Shown: piece by piece, positions 31,452 to 41,544 of the stretch | Position numbering within the stretch: the stretch's first letter is position 1 | How the letters are laid out: every line of letters begins with the position of its first letter | DNA from: Lepidostoma basale | Taxonomy: Eukaryota; Arthropoda; Insecta; Trichoptera; Lepidostomatidae | NCBI GenBank assembly: GCA_022606425.2 | Contig: JAHDVF020000727.1 | Span: forward strand, 186,001 to 250,000 | Direction of reading: 5' to 3' | DNA length: 64,000 nt | The notes under the pieces: generated by a model | Seen by the model: the letters and a program-made list of their open reading frames with translations, nothing else | The model's database searches: none | What the model was told of the DNA's origin: nothing | Translations under genes and position numbers: made by a program

Positions 31452-32157
31452 CTAACTAACTAACTAACCATCGCGCTGTTTATCGCACGGTAGGCAGAGA
31501 GGATGGATTGCCACATTGTTCTATCCTGACACTTTCGCGCTTCTTCTACATTCACACATCGTGACATGCACGCTCGTCGATTGTTCCTTCTTCGAACATG
31601 GCCGCCTTTCAGTTATTGATTAATTTGGTCATGCCATGTCTTCCTTGACTTCTTTTTCCATTCTCACCACTTGTACATATCTTTTTAACCATTATTCCCT
31701 CACCCATTCGTTCATATGTCCAAACTATTATATCTAAGTGACTTTCTTAATTTTATTTATCTCTTGCCAACTCCAAGCTTTACTTCCATACATAAGGGTC
31801 AGGACTAGAATTCCATTGTGCAGTGTCATTTTTGCTTCAGTCGATATATTTCTATTTACGGTAATGACTTTGAGTGCACCATTTATTTTGTTTCCAGCTC
31901 CATCCCTTCTTCCGATATCTTTCATCATTATTCCATCTCTTGTAAACATGCTAAACAAATTCGGTAAATTGCTCTAATTTCTCACCGTTCGCACTTATGT
32001 CACAATCCATCATTAATTCTTCCTTTTCAAATACCATAACTTTAGACTTTGACACGTTCATCACAAGGTCATGCTTATTGCATATTTCTTACATTCTTGA
32101 CACTAGAACTTGTAGATCATCCATGCTGTCAGCAATTAAAATAGCGTCGTCTGCTTA
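31452..32157 (-). pseudogene. Family A LINE with part of the RT palm
   Basis: Minus-strand order from the 5' side: RRRYFNC-like remnant of LLYADDA, MNVSKSKVMVF-like, ANGEKLEQFTEFV, DIGRRDGAGNKINGAL, KMTLHNGILVLTLMYGSKAW, NGKRSQGRHGMTKLIN and a damaged CGNPSSLPTV end, then (TTAG)n. Several frameshifts. It begins just upstream of the catalytic YADD box, whose bases are partly recognisable. Confidence 0.8.
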
Positions 32158-32159
32158 TA

Positions 32160-32579
32160 ACAAACAGTGGTGTATGGTCTCCATACCAGCAGAAGTATGT
32201 GGAGGTATTAGAACAAATCCAGAAAAAAATTCTGAGATACCTCTACATGCGGATGAATGGGGTATATCCGAGGTTTATGCACCACAATGATCTATTGATT
32301 AACACAGAGTACCGCAGTCTCGAATCAAGAAGAAAAGGTACATTGATGATCTAAGGATTTAAAATACTCCGTAACCTCATTGATAGCCCATACCTCTTAG
32401 AGTGTTATGGCCTCAATGCACCGGACAGGTATGCTCGCGCTAGAAGACACGATCTGTTGTGCATACCGAATGGCAGGACAAATGTCTTGGCGCAGCATAC
32501 AATGACCCGGGGTATGGTGCTCTTGAATGAGGTGTCAGTCGATGTGGACATTCTCCAAATGACCTATAACGTCCGTTAA
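32160..32579 (+). pseudogene. Jockey/CR1-like RT C-terminal fragment
   Basis: A 140-codon frame with a single stop encodes GVWSPYQQKYVEVLEQIQKK, ILRYLYMRMNGVYPRF, then SLESRRKGTLMI*GFKILRN, and LLNEVSVDVDILQM-stop. A VWSPYxxKYxxxLExIQ segment after the RT core followed by FLRYLYxRxxGxYP is characteristic of Jockey-type thumb regions. It joins directly to the 5' break of the minus-strand family A copy. Confidence 0.82.
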
Positions 32580-33244
32580 GGAACATATAGGTACATACCA
32601 CAATTGCTAACATTTTGTTCATACTACAACTGTTTTATTTTAATATGTATTTTTGTATATAAAATGTATACAGTAACAGAGTTCTAAAGAACTGTCGTAT
32701 ACAAAAAAAAACAGCTGATGATAATAATTATATTTAAGTTGAATCACTACTAATTAAGAAAACGGTAGTCGCTTATAGAATTAAGTTAACTGCTGTTTAT
32801 GTAATGAATGCTAACACAATCGAAAACTCTTAACAAACAGAAGGCTGCTAAGTCGGTCGCTCCATTCAACCGAGACGCTGCACAAATGTATGCAAACGTG
32901 CGTCCATACGAGTGAATAAACATTCGCGAGTAACGTCGTGTTTCGGCTCTTCACACCTCCCGCCGTGTTACCGGTCCTTCCCGAGGCAAAATGCTGGATT
33001 ACATAAGCACTTTACGACTAAATCTCATCTTTTGTTGTGGCGCAAACATCGCGCGTATAGAGTTACGGCCGGGAGACAATTTGTCCGATTCGAGGGGGCA
33101 GGTGAATAAACACGACAGGGAGAGAAGCCCCCAAATCGATCGATGTTATAGCGGGATCGTATATTATACGAGTATTATAATGATTTTACTGAAATGTAAA
33201 TAATAAAAATAAATGAAAAACGTTCAAAAATATATAAATACATA
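32580..33244. other. Unique sequence with G+C-richer island
   Basis: The part 32860-33150 is G+C-rich (CACACCTCCCGCCGTGTTAC; GTTACGGCCGGGAGACAATT) and single-copy here. Small frames at 32912 and 32991 overlap in different frames and are unrecognised. Confidence 0.45.
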
Positions 33245-33310
33245 TTTAGTTCAATTCTACTAAGGGTTATGGCTTCGACTGGTTTCGGCAGTTCGCTGCC
33301 ATCTTATGTA
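33245..33310 (-). repeat. Hammerhead-like repeat, first box lost
   Basis: The minus strand reads ATAAGAT, GGCAG-CGAA-CTGCC (perfect stem II), GAAAC, CAGTC. GAAA and GTC are kept. The first box ATAAGA has lost the CTG of CTGAAGA. A related unit (AAACCAGTCGAAGCCATAAA) is at 37094. Confidence 0.65.
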
Positions 33311-33470
33311 CATTAAATGCTAGGGATTTGAAGTTTAAAGATTCAATATAATCTATTAGTGTTAGGTGATTCGAAAAGTATGTATCTTACCCTAAATGGT
33401 TTTTAACTAAATACACATTTTAAAAAAATGAACCGATTTTTTATTTTCATTATTTACAATGTAAATTTAA

Positions 33471-33774
33471 AAACTAACTAACTAACTAACCATCACGCCG
33501 TCTCCCCGAAGGGGTAGGCAGAAAGAATGGACTGCCACACTTTTCTTTCCTGACATATTTCTCTCGCTTCCTCAACATTCATACATCGTGTCATGCACGC
33601 GTCGATTTCTCTGACTCCTCACATGGCCGACATTCAATATTTGATTTATTTGATCGTGCCACGTTTTCCTCGGTCTTTCTCTATTTCTGGTTCCATTTAC
33701 ATCATTAACATATAATTTTTTTACCATTCTTTCTTCATTCATTCTTTCCACATGTCCAAACCATCTTAATGATG
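33471..33774 (-). mobile_element. Family A LINE, 5'-truncated, 12-bp target duplication
   Basis: The cleanest family A copy: 304 bp, (TTAG)n tail on its 3' side (plus strand AAACTAACTAACTAACTAAC), then the C-terminal coding region ending near MKGSLRWFGHVE. Perfect duplications ATGTAAATTTAA flank it (33459-33470 and 33775-33786). This proves the 3' end of the family and its target-primed insertion. Confidence 0.93.
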
Positions 33775-33789
33775 ATGTAAATTTAATAT

Positions 33790-33975
33790 AAATAAAAACG
33801 TCTACTTTCTTGAATTGCCATTATATTTTATGTGAATGTTTCGCCTATCTAAGGCATTATTAAATGTAAATACCATTAAAATTAACTTCTAACATGACAT
33901 TTTTTTTAATGTTTTTTTTTTTTACTGAAATCTCTTGATGGAAGTTCATTTTAAATAATAATTGAATAAAACTAC
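33790..33975 (-). repeat. Ribozyme-like repeat remnants (families B and C)
   Basis: The minus strand at 33826-33860 reads TTTAATAATGCCTTAGATAG then GCGAAACATTC (family B type). At 33924-33975 a piece with CTGAAATCTCTTGATGGAAG is the family C tail. Both are truncated. Confidence 0.6.
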
Positions 33976-34426
33976 TCGCTATTTTTAAGTATCTAGCTTC
34001 AAATGTGGACAATTCCTCTTATTTTCTTATCTCACACAGAGACGCAACGCGATGCCACTTTACATATGAAGGGGGTCCTTTATGCGGGACTTGACAATGC
34101 CAATAATACAGGTGCCAAAAGACATTCCGCCTAATGCCACGCATTCACTATATTCAGGCCCAATGTGATGAACCCTGGCGATTGGGAAACCAACTAGGCA
34201 AACTGCTTTTGTTGTATTAAGATTTGAAATCACGCTTATGTATGTACATATTTATGAACTGCTTTGAAGCCATTCAGTTAGGTCGCACTATTCAATAATG
34301 GGCTTTCATGTGCAATGTATTCTGTAACGCGATATACATGTATTTCAGTTCTCGAAATATGTATAAGCAAAATATATTATGTATTTTTTAAATATTTATT
34401 ACAAATAATTAACAACACCAGACTTC
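33976..34426. other. Unique sequence, no feature seen
   Basis: No repeat or gene recognised. Confidence 0.5.
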
Positions 34427-34605
34427 CCAATATCGCACCTCATAATTAGCATCATGGAGAACCTCCAGAAACATTGAAGAACAGCTATAAATGCACCTCA
34501 CAGGAAGAGCAACTATCTGGAGAATAAACCACGTTGATCTCTAGCAAGGATGAAAAAAAAAAATTTAGTTACCTTGTGAGAATACTTAAATAATATTACA
34601 AATCA
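34427..34605 (+). repeat. Dispersed repeat D plus GAAAC-type remnant
   Basis: ACACCAGACTTCCCAATATC and CCTCACAGGAAGAGCAACTA match repeat D near 20370 and 39630. It is followed by TTAGTTACCTTGTGAGAATA, similar to the start of the repeat at 11235. Confidence 0.5.
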
Positions 34606-34849
34606 AGGACATTATTAAGACAATGTGTTATGCTTAACTTAAGAGTCTGATTATTTGTCCTTTAAAAATTAATAAAACTCTATGTTTCACAAAATGTCAC
34701 AATCGGGAGAATAGATTAAACCATAAGTAAAGTTTTAATCGCTCTCCCAATTATGAAATTAAGCTGCTTTCGAAATATAAATCACATCACTAAATTAAAA
34801 TACAGTGTATTTGTAATTATTTGTAATTAAAAGAAATGGGCGTACGAAA

Positions 34850-35060
34850 AGAAATTAAATAAAATGAAAGGAATAGGGAAAGAATGAGCTCAAATAGGAT
34901 ACCATACATAGCTCTACATGGAACGCCAAACGGACAACGCCGACCAGGAAGATCCCCGAAACGGTGGAGAGAAAGCTGGAGTTCAACGTCTCAAGAGGAC
35001 CCGCATGAAATAACAGACTCCTGAGTCTACCAAAAGTGAAGAAGAAGAAAGAAATAGGAA
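34850..35060 (+). pseudogene. LINE RT C-terminal end with (GAA)n tail
   Basis: Encodes RIPYIALHGTPNGQRRPGRS, PKRWRESWSSTSQEDPHEIT and stop, followed by AAGTGAAGAAGAAGAAAG. The HGTPNGxRxPGRxPKRWxESW pattern ties it to the fragments at 25512 and 41280. 5'-truncated. Confidence 0.75.
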
Positions 35061-35134
35061 ACTTCTCTTCCCAGAAAAGATAATACAACTGCTTTAGTAA
35101 CAATAATCTAACTAACTGGTAATAATAATCTAAT

Positions 35135-35400
35135 TTATTGTTTCTTGTACAATGATGTTAAACTCCATATTAAATAATTACTAGGTACGAATGAAAAGCT
35201 AAAGCTTTTTAAGGCATTATCAAAAAATGCCTTATGACCTCAAATGCATTTAATAATACCTTAGAAACGCGAAACATGTCATTCCCATAATATATAATAA
35301 AACTTATAGAAATGAGATGTTTTCTTTCTTATTAATGATTATCTAACTTACTCTCAATGTATTATATAATATGGAGTTTCACACCCTTGTTAAAGATTTA
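35135..35400. mobile_element. Family B repeat, opposed pair
   Basis: The left half is reversed (TTATTGTTTCTTGTACAATG ... AAACTCCATATTAAATAATT ... GGCATTATC). The right half is forward (AACGCGAAACATGTCATTCC ... AAAACTTATAGAAATGAGAT ... TATGGAGTTTCACACCCTTG). The GAAAC-ATGTC end is intact, but the first box is not canonical. Confidence 0.7.
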
Positions 35401-35855
35401 AATTATTCCCGTTTCGCGTGAACGATACAAGTGATTTGAGTAAAATACGAAAATACCAGTATGCCTATTATCAATTACGAACAAGTGCCCTTACTTGCTG
35501 TCCATTTCATACGTGCGGCATTCCTTGTCACGCCACTCTCCTCCATACTAATATAACACATCGTGTGTCACGCGTCAATTTAAATACATCTGAATAATTC
35601 CTGTGTTGTATTTAATTAAAACCGTGTGTCTGGTAACACAAATTAAACGTATATCGTTCATGTCAAACATATAATACAATAAATAAACTACAACAGTAAC
35701 ACGTGATTACATCCAAGCAGTCCTAAGTTTGTGACATTTTACAAATTGAGACACATTTTCATACACGTTAATTTTCAGTCTCAGATATGCTGAAATATGG
35801 CATACAACTGGCAAACAAGTGGCGAGCATCCCATATACGTAAAAATGTATTGTAT
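35401..35855. other. Unique sequence, no feature seen
   Basis: No repeat or gene recognised. Confidence 0.5.
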
Positions 35856-35857
35856 GG

Positions 35858-36620
35858 ATATAATTCAAAATGACAAGAGGTGTGATCATAAGGTTAAAAA
35901 AACAAGAGGTATGGCCATTAGCCAAAATAACAAGGGGTATTGGCTATGAGACAATTTTAAAAGATATGGACATAAGTCAAAATAACAAGAGGTTTTATAC
36001 AATAATATTGTCCATTCTTCTTATTCTCCTTACCGTGTCAGGTCCCCCCAACGTTGGCGATCACTACAGCAATGGCAACTCTGCCCTGTGCCAATTGTAA
36101 CAGGTGCTGAACTCTTGTCATTCCTGTCCATTATTTTATGTTCCGCAGCCAGGACAACTACCTTCTACCAACACCACGGCGTTCCTTTATTTAACCCATT
36201 AATATCAGTCAAAGGAGATGGTATTTATTTCCCCTCAGCAAATGATCTAAATATGAGACCTTTCTAACTTTCGCACTTGACAACAGCTCTCTATTGGCTC
36301 TGGATCTCTGTTGTACGTCCGAATAACTGACCCTGTCAGTCCACTGTATACGGAGCATTCTGCGGTATATCCACATCTCAAACGCCTCCAACCGGTTCAT
36401 TACATTCACTTTTAGAGACCAAGTTTCACAACCATATAGTAGAACAGACCATTCAAGTATTGGACATAAGACAATCAAACAAGAGGTGTGGACATAAGTC
36501 AAAATAACAAAAGGTATTGGCCATAAGACAATTTAGCAAGAGGTATGGCCATAAGTTAAAATAACGTCATAAGTCTAATAAATAAGTAAAAAATAAACGT
36601 TAGAAGTATGGTCGTAAGTC
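35858..36620. repeat. Minisatellite split by a LINE
   Basis: Imperfect units of about 30-35 bp based on AATAACAAGAGGTATGGCCA then TAAGTCAA occur at 35868-35995 and resume at about 36470-36615. The segment between is LINE E. The two blocks match in phase and sequence, so the LINE inserted into a pre-existing array. Confidence 0.8.
36005..36470 (-). pseudogene. LINE E RT C-terminal end
   Basis: The minus strand encodes VLLYGCETWSLKVNVMNRLE, AFEMWIYRRMLRIQWTDRVS, VRKVSYLDHLLRGNKYHLL, then with stops RRGVGRR*LSWLRNIK*WTG and LAQGRVAIAVVIANVGGT-stop. LLYGxETW and RRMLRIxWTDxVSxxxV are hallmarks of CR1-like LINE C-termini. A GAATAAGAAGAATGG tail follows. A shorter copy is at 23107. Confidence 0.87.
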
Positions 36621-36689
36621 GAAATGTTCGATCTGAAGTGAGCAGGGAGGAAATACGTTAAATATTTGTATGTATTGTGAAATTCATTT

Positions 36690-36790
36690 TTGTAATCATG
36701 ACGTAGCTCGGACGGAGTGAAACCGGTTGGTTTGATAAAACGAAATAAAGTAGTGTTAAAACAAAATACAAAAGAGTGTTTAAAAATTAA
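36690..36790 (+). repeat. GAAAC-type ribozyme-like repeat
   Basis: Reads CGGACGGAGTGAAACCGGTT then GGTTTGATAAAACGAAATAA and a tail similar to that after the 37681 motif (AAAAGTGTTCTTTAATTA). GAAAC and ACCGGT are kept; the first box (GACGTAG) has decayed from CTGACGA. Confidence 0.6.
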
Positions 36791-36944
36791 CTTCTTCAAA
36801 CAAAAGTATGAAATATTTGTTCTAATATTGTTATTTGAAATTTCATGTTAAAAAAATCACTGTAAATAAAGAAAATATAAAAATTGAATTAAACACCTTT
36901 TTAATACTTTGTATAAAATTACTTTATTAAAAGTATGTAGTGCC

Positions 36945-36976
36945 AACGGGTTTCACCCTGTTGCGGGCTTCATCAG
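36945..36976 (-). ncRNA. Hammerhead ribozyme motif
   Basis: The minus strand reads CTGATGA, A, GCCC-GCAACA-GGGT, GAAAC, CCGTT. The boxes are canonical and stem II has four pairs (one G-U). The cleavage triplet is GTT. Confidence 0.75.
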
Positions 36977-37079
36977 GGCAATTTACAAACAAATTGTTTT
37001 TAATTAATATTTTATTTATTTTTTACTGGTGAATAGTAGTAAAGATAATATATTTAGTAAAACTGAGCAAAAATGGCAC

Positions 37080-37210
37080 CTAGCTAATGAAACCAGTCGA
37101 AGCCATAAACCTAAATGGAATTTAACTTATTTATTGTTTCTTTACTCTCTAAAGCATTATCAAATGTGACATTTGATAATTTTACTTCATATTTAGGTAC
37201 TATTATATAA
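37080..37210 (+). repeat. Decayed ribozyme-like repeat
   Basis: AATGAAACCAGTCGAAGCCA matches the reversed unit at 33277, keeping GAAAC and CAGTC but no first box. GCATTATCAAATGTGACATT after it resembles family B. Confidence 0.5.
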
Positions 37211-37680
37211 ATAAATTTTTAATTACAACATTATTATTTTATTTTCATTATTTTAAATATTTGTGTTGAAAAAAATACTTAAATATGTAATTTTAAACGA
37301 AATATTCGTATTAATAAATTATATATTTACTTACAACATTGGGCAGGAAATAGCAATACGAGGTATTGTATCAGCCCCAAAATGAAGAAACTTGATTTCC
37401 TTTACCTGTAACAAGACAAAAACAATAATTATTATGGGTACAAATTATATAAATGTGTTGTCATTTTAGCTATTGGTATATACGAGTATATGTATATTAA
37501 AATATTGTCATAATATGTTTCATAAATTATTATTTGGGAAAAAATAATCGAGCAAGAAATAGCAAAAACCTAATTTATTTAAAAAAAAAAATTTCATAAA
37601 ACTTCCAAATATTTCTGAAATAAACGTTTGATAACTGTCACAATGTTCACTTGAATATATTTTTTAAAGATTCAGGCACT
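37211..37680. other. A+T-rich sequence, no feature seen
   Basis: No repeat or gene recognised. Confidence 0.5.
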
Positions 37681-37712
37681 CTGACGAAGCCCCGGGGGGA
37701 GCGAAACCGGTT
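37681..37712 (+). ncRNA. Hammerhead ribozyme motif (CTGACGA type)
   Basis: Reads CTGACGA, A, GCCCC-GGGG-GGAGC (one mismatch in stem II), GAAAC, CGGTT. Position 7 is C, which the hammerhead core allows. Stem III is the palindrome ACCGGT; the cleavage triplet is GTT. Confidence 0.72.
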
Positions 37713-37809
37713 GGTTCGTTAAAACAAATAAAAGGGTGTAAAAACACAATTTAAAAGTGTTCTTTAATTATTTTTACGAATTCTACACTACAAATTAAGT
37801 ACTTCATAC

Positions 37810-38025
37810 GAAAGTAAACATTAATATTTTAAGTTACTGATGATGAAATAATTGGTAAATTGGCCTTAAAAATAAAATAAAAACTTTAAATATCTTAGAA
37901 TAAAATTGAATTTGACAAAGTACGCTTACTTGTAATAATAAATATTGGCAACAATATGGGACTATTTTGAAAATTGTATGTATTACATTAATTAGGAACT
38001 CAAAAAAATAAATGCTGGTGCTAAT
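37810..38025. other. A+T-rich sequence, no feature seen
   Basis: No repeat or gene recognised upstream of the family A RT. Confidence 0.4.
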
Positions 38026-39055
38026 ATGAGTGATTTGTCTGTAAACTGTCTGCTTTACGCGGACGATGCCGTTCTCGTTGCGGATAGTGCGGACGAATTA
38101 CAAGTCTTTGTGTCGAGAATGTATGAGTTATCCGAGTCAAATAATTTAACGATGAACGTCCGAAAGTCAAAGGTGATGGTTTTTGTAAGGGAAGAGCAAA
38201 TGAAAGTTCGTAACATAAGTGTGAATGAAGAGAACTTGGAGCAGGTGAGTGAATTTGTGTATTTAGGTAGCATGTTAACAGCGGATGGCAGAACGACTGG
38301 TTGGTGCGGGTAACAAAGTGAATAGAGCTTTAACAATAGTTATTGGAAACAAGAATTTATCAATGAAAGCGAAAACGGCCGTTCACAATGGAGTTCTGGT
38401 CCTAACCCTAATGTATGGAAGCGAAGCGTTGAACTGGCAGAACAAGGATGAGAGCAGAATAAATGCGGTAGAGGTGAGGTCCCTAAGACGTATGTGTAGC
38501 AGAACGATATACGACAGAATTTCACAATGTTGCTATAAGAAAGGAATGTAGAGCGGAAGAAGGTTTTATGAACAATTAATCAATGTTTTTAATTGAAATT
38601 TCTTGGTAGAAGTTCATTTTAAATATTGAAAGCAAAAAAAAATGTATGCAAAATTTCATTATTATTATGTATTTAGTGTGATTCCACTTGTGTTTATGTT
38701 CGACCGGTTTCGGCAGCTTTCTACCAGAAGATGTCTTTTTTTGTTTTCATTATTTATTATGAACAAAATTATGAAAGGATCGCTGCGTTGGTTCGGACAT
38801 GTGGAGCCATGAATGGAGAATGAATGGTTAAGAAAGTATAGTTTAATGATATCAATGAAGTACGGAGTCGAGCCAGATCGAGGAAAACACGGCATGCCCA
38901 AATTAATCAAATTTTAAAGGTTGGTCATGTTAGAAGTCGGAAGAATCGACGTGCGTGTATGACTCGTTGTATGAATGTGAGAGAAGCTAGAGAGGTGTGT
39001 CAGGATAGAGTAGTGTAGCGATCCATTCTCTCTGCCTACGACGTGATGGTTTGTT
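38026..39055 (+). pseudogene. Family A LINE RT, longest copy, split by a 181-bp repeat
   Basis: Begins MSDLSVNCLLYADDAVLVAD, with the YADD catalytic box at residues 12-15. It goes on to ELSESNNLTMNVRKSKVMVF and FVYLGSMLTADGR, then a frameshift near 38283 leads to VGAGNKVNRALTIVIGNKNL, AVHNGVLVLTLMYGSEALNW, RRMCSRTIYDR and YKKGM. A 181-bp repeat interrupts it (38576-38756), after which RWFGHVE-like, RSRKTRHAQINQILKVGHV and RRACMTRCMNVREAREVCQD follow to SILSAYDV. It starts inside the RT, so motif A and the endonuclease are missing. Frameshift and stops make it non-functional. Confidence 0.87.
38576..38756 (-). mobile_element. 181-bp family C ribozyme-like insertion, 10-bp duplication
   Basis: Flanked by TTATGAACAA at 38566-38575 and 38757-38766. 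The minus strand holds CATCTTCT, GGTAG-AAAG-CTGCC, GAAAC, CGGTC. Stem II, the GAAA box, the ACCGGT stem III and the GTC triplet are good, while the first box reads ATCTTCT. The family C tail GGTAGAAGTTCATTTTAAAT lies at the other end. Confidence 0.8.
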
Positions 39056-39059
39056 TGTA

Positions 39060-39547
39060 GTGTCTAATAAAATCGTGAACTGACAAAATCACTTTGGAAT
39101 GAACCTTCAAAGAAGTGGGCGATTAAAACACCTCGTCAGTCGCGTATTTTCTTATAAAGACATTTACAGTTAATTATAATACCAATCCTTCCGACATGTG
39201 TTTTGTGAGAGCGAATGTTTGCTCTTGTTTGAAAATTGCCCCATTTGATCTCCAAGGCGGCTTCAGGTTGGTAGCACCGAGCCAGAAACTCGAACCGTCG
39301 TTAATACATCTCCTCCATATCACCTGCTCCAACTTCTGCCGTTGTGTGCTCTTGTGTTTAAATAGTGTCAACACTTTAATATCTTACAGATCCCGCCAGG
39401 AGCTTGGGTTTGTTTATGTAAGTGTCACGCATATTGGGATGTAATTGTATTCACATATAAAAATAAAATGTTTTTACACAATCTCATGTCAAATATTACG
39501 ATATCGAATAATTAAAATATGAAAACGTATTTTTTCTAGTATAGTTT
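39060..39547. other. Unique sequence, no gene recognised
   Basis: The complementary frames at 39174-39444 are short and unrecognised. No shared repeat. Confidence 0.45.
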
Positions 39548-39695
39548 TTGACAATGATATATTTCGCCTTTCTAAGCATTATCAAATACCTTAGAAATGT
39601 GCTCTACTCAAAGATGGAATGACAGCTGGAAATACATCTCACAGGAAGAGTTAGCTTCTGGAGAGCCTACCACATAGGTTTATAGCAAGGAAGAA
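39548..39695. repeat. Family B relic joined to repeat D
   Basis: The minus strand at 39550-39590 has TTTGATAATGCTTAGAAAGG then CGAAATATATC, a decayed family B motif. From 39605 the plus strand matches repeat D (GGAAATACATCTCACAGGAA). Confidence 0.55.
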
Positions 39696-39779
39696 GAAAT
39701 TTTTTTAATGAAGAATGGATGGGTAATTTGTTTATTTACTTATAGATAATTTTAAAGTTACATGATTTCATTACCTCAC

Positions 39780-40620
39780 ATCTAGGATAACTACTGGGAC
39801 TCGGACTTGGATCTTCTGGCTTACAGAGGTTCAGCTCTTGTGGCTATTCCTCTTACATCTGATAAGTACATTGTTGGAATGTGATTTGGTGGGTTGTTGG
39901 TTTATGCGGGGGCATGATTTGTGTGGCCCGAAGTGTTCCTCTGAAGTATGATCGATTTTGGGCGCTTTTGGTGTCTGGAGGTGTTTGGGTCGTAATTTGA
40001 AAGGTATTTTATTGTAGGGTTAGGATGTGAAGGGAGTCATTTGTAAAAAAGGTTTAGCAAGTTTTAGAATGAATTCATCTATCATCTGGATTCGCGATTC
40101 TTGGTGTAGCTGTGTGATCCCGGTCCATAAAGGCGCACCAAGCGATAAACTGATTTGGATTTTTCGTATGTGACTCGAAGCTACATAGCCCCAGAGTGGG
40201 GCTGCGTAAATGAAGATCAGCGTTATGGCCGTTTTGTATATCAGGAGTTTATTGTCGTTGCTTAGTTTACTGTTTCTAGCTAACATTGGGTAAAGGGCTG
40301 AGATTTCTCTTGACGCGGCTTTGACTTTATTTGTAATGTGTGACCTCCATGACAGCTAAGATTCCAATGTTACACCAATACATGTAATTGTTTTGGTATA
40401 AGGAACGTCTTGGCCGAACATTACCTTGTTGATTTTTGGGTTGAAAAAGCGATCGGACAGAAAGCTGGCTAAGAGAATCATAAGCAGTGGGATGTTTGCT
40501 TTTCCCATTTTTTTATACCAGGCCGGTGTGTCAGACGCAGTGAAATGCTTTGCAGATATCTACGGTAAAGAAAGTGATGAATTTGCGCGTGTTAATGTTT
40601 GTGTTAATTAGTTCAACTAC
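39780..40620 (-). pseudogene. Jockey-type LINE RT relic
   Basis: The minus strand keeps a motif A remnant near 40540 (FTVDICKAFHCV), then jumps to NKVMFGQDVPYTKTITCIGV, TLES*LSWRSHITNKVKAAS, ALYPMLARNSKLSNDNKLLI, YKTAITLIFIYAAPLWGYVA and RIQMIDEFILKLAKPF, and a last part YFRGTLRATQIMPPHKPTTH to a stop. TLxxxLSWxxHI and YAAPLWGY are Jockey-family signatures. Motifs B and C (YADD) are deleted, and there is an in-frame stop in ES*LSW. The 3' untranslated end reaches about 39780. Confidence 0.85.
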
Positions 40621-41279
40621 ACGATTTAAAAATCCTGTATATTTAAATAAAATATTTTCAATGAATCAGAGTGATTAAACAATAATATGTCAAATCCCAT
40701 ATAATCATAACGATAGCCCCCACTTAAAATACTTAAAGTGTTTTTGGTTTTTTTATTAATATAAGCACTACACTTCTCTACGCGTAATATTACAGTAGAA
40801 ATATTACAACAACAAAATCATTCAAAAGTTGAGTGCAAAATTTATGTTCGGACGAGCGAATTGCCCCCCGGGTTCAAGAATTGCAAAGTTTTATTGACAT
40901 TATAATCATTCTATCTGGATCCCAAATTTGTCAGGCGGGTAATTTGTACAGCAGAATGTAAATCTCCCGCATAAAACTTGATTCGAATTTAGGAATCAGG
41001 GCTCTGGTGCACTCTGAGCGGAGGACTACGGCGTGCATCATTATGTATACTGCGAATGGGGTTAACGTTTATTCATCTCACTCGTATTTATCTTGGATAT
41101 CATCATAATAAAACGGAAAGCAAATTGATATTGCGTGTGTTTATATCTTGGAGATCATAATGTATTGTACATTTATTATGTTTATCTAAGCTAGTGATGA
41201 GTTGATTCATACATAGTCAATACCTCTAGCAATCAGCTCTTCATATTAAATATAATAAAATTCTATATATTCCATATAC
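40621..41279. other. Unique sequence, no feature seen
   Basis: A G+C-richer patch at 40850-41060. No repeat or gene recognised. Confidence 0.45.
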
Positions 41280-41444
41280 AGCAAAGTCAGGATCTCCAAA
41301 ACAAGCATCAAGCCTTTAATGAGTTATGGAATCGAAGCAAGAGCACACACTGTCAGAACGAAACATCTCCTTAGAACAATAGAAATGAAAACATTAAACT
41401 TGATATGCATAACGAAAAGATTCGCAAAACCTGTAATACTATAA
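41280..41444 (+). pseudogene. LINE RT fragment (post-catalytic region)
   Basis: A 54-codon frame encodes KVRISKTSIKPLMSYGIEAR, AHTVRTKHLLRTIEMKTLNL then a stop. The KxxIxKTxIxPLxxYGxEAR and LLRTxEMKxL blocks are typical of the region after the RT palm in CR1/RTE-like LINEs. Truncated on both sides. Confidence 0.75.
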
Positions 41445-41544
41445 TATAAAGATGATTATTCTATAATATATCACCATATATCGAAGGCCTCGCATATTAA
41501 ATAATCAAATCGAATGAAATTATAATATATTTTATGTTTCCTAG

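Noticed and set aside
32912..33203. Two overlapping frames as a small host gene
   Set aside because: They overlap in different frames and neither has recognisable content.
35858..36620. CRISPR-like array
   Set aside because: The repeats are imperfect and contiguous without unique spacers, in a eukaryotic transposon-rich setting. A minisatellite fits better.
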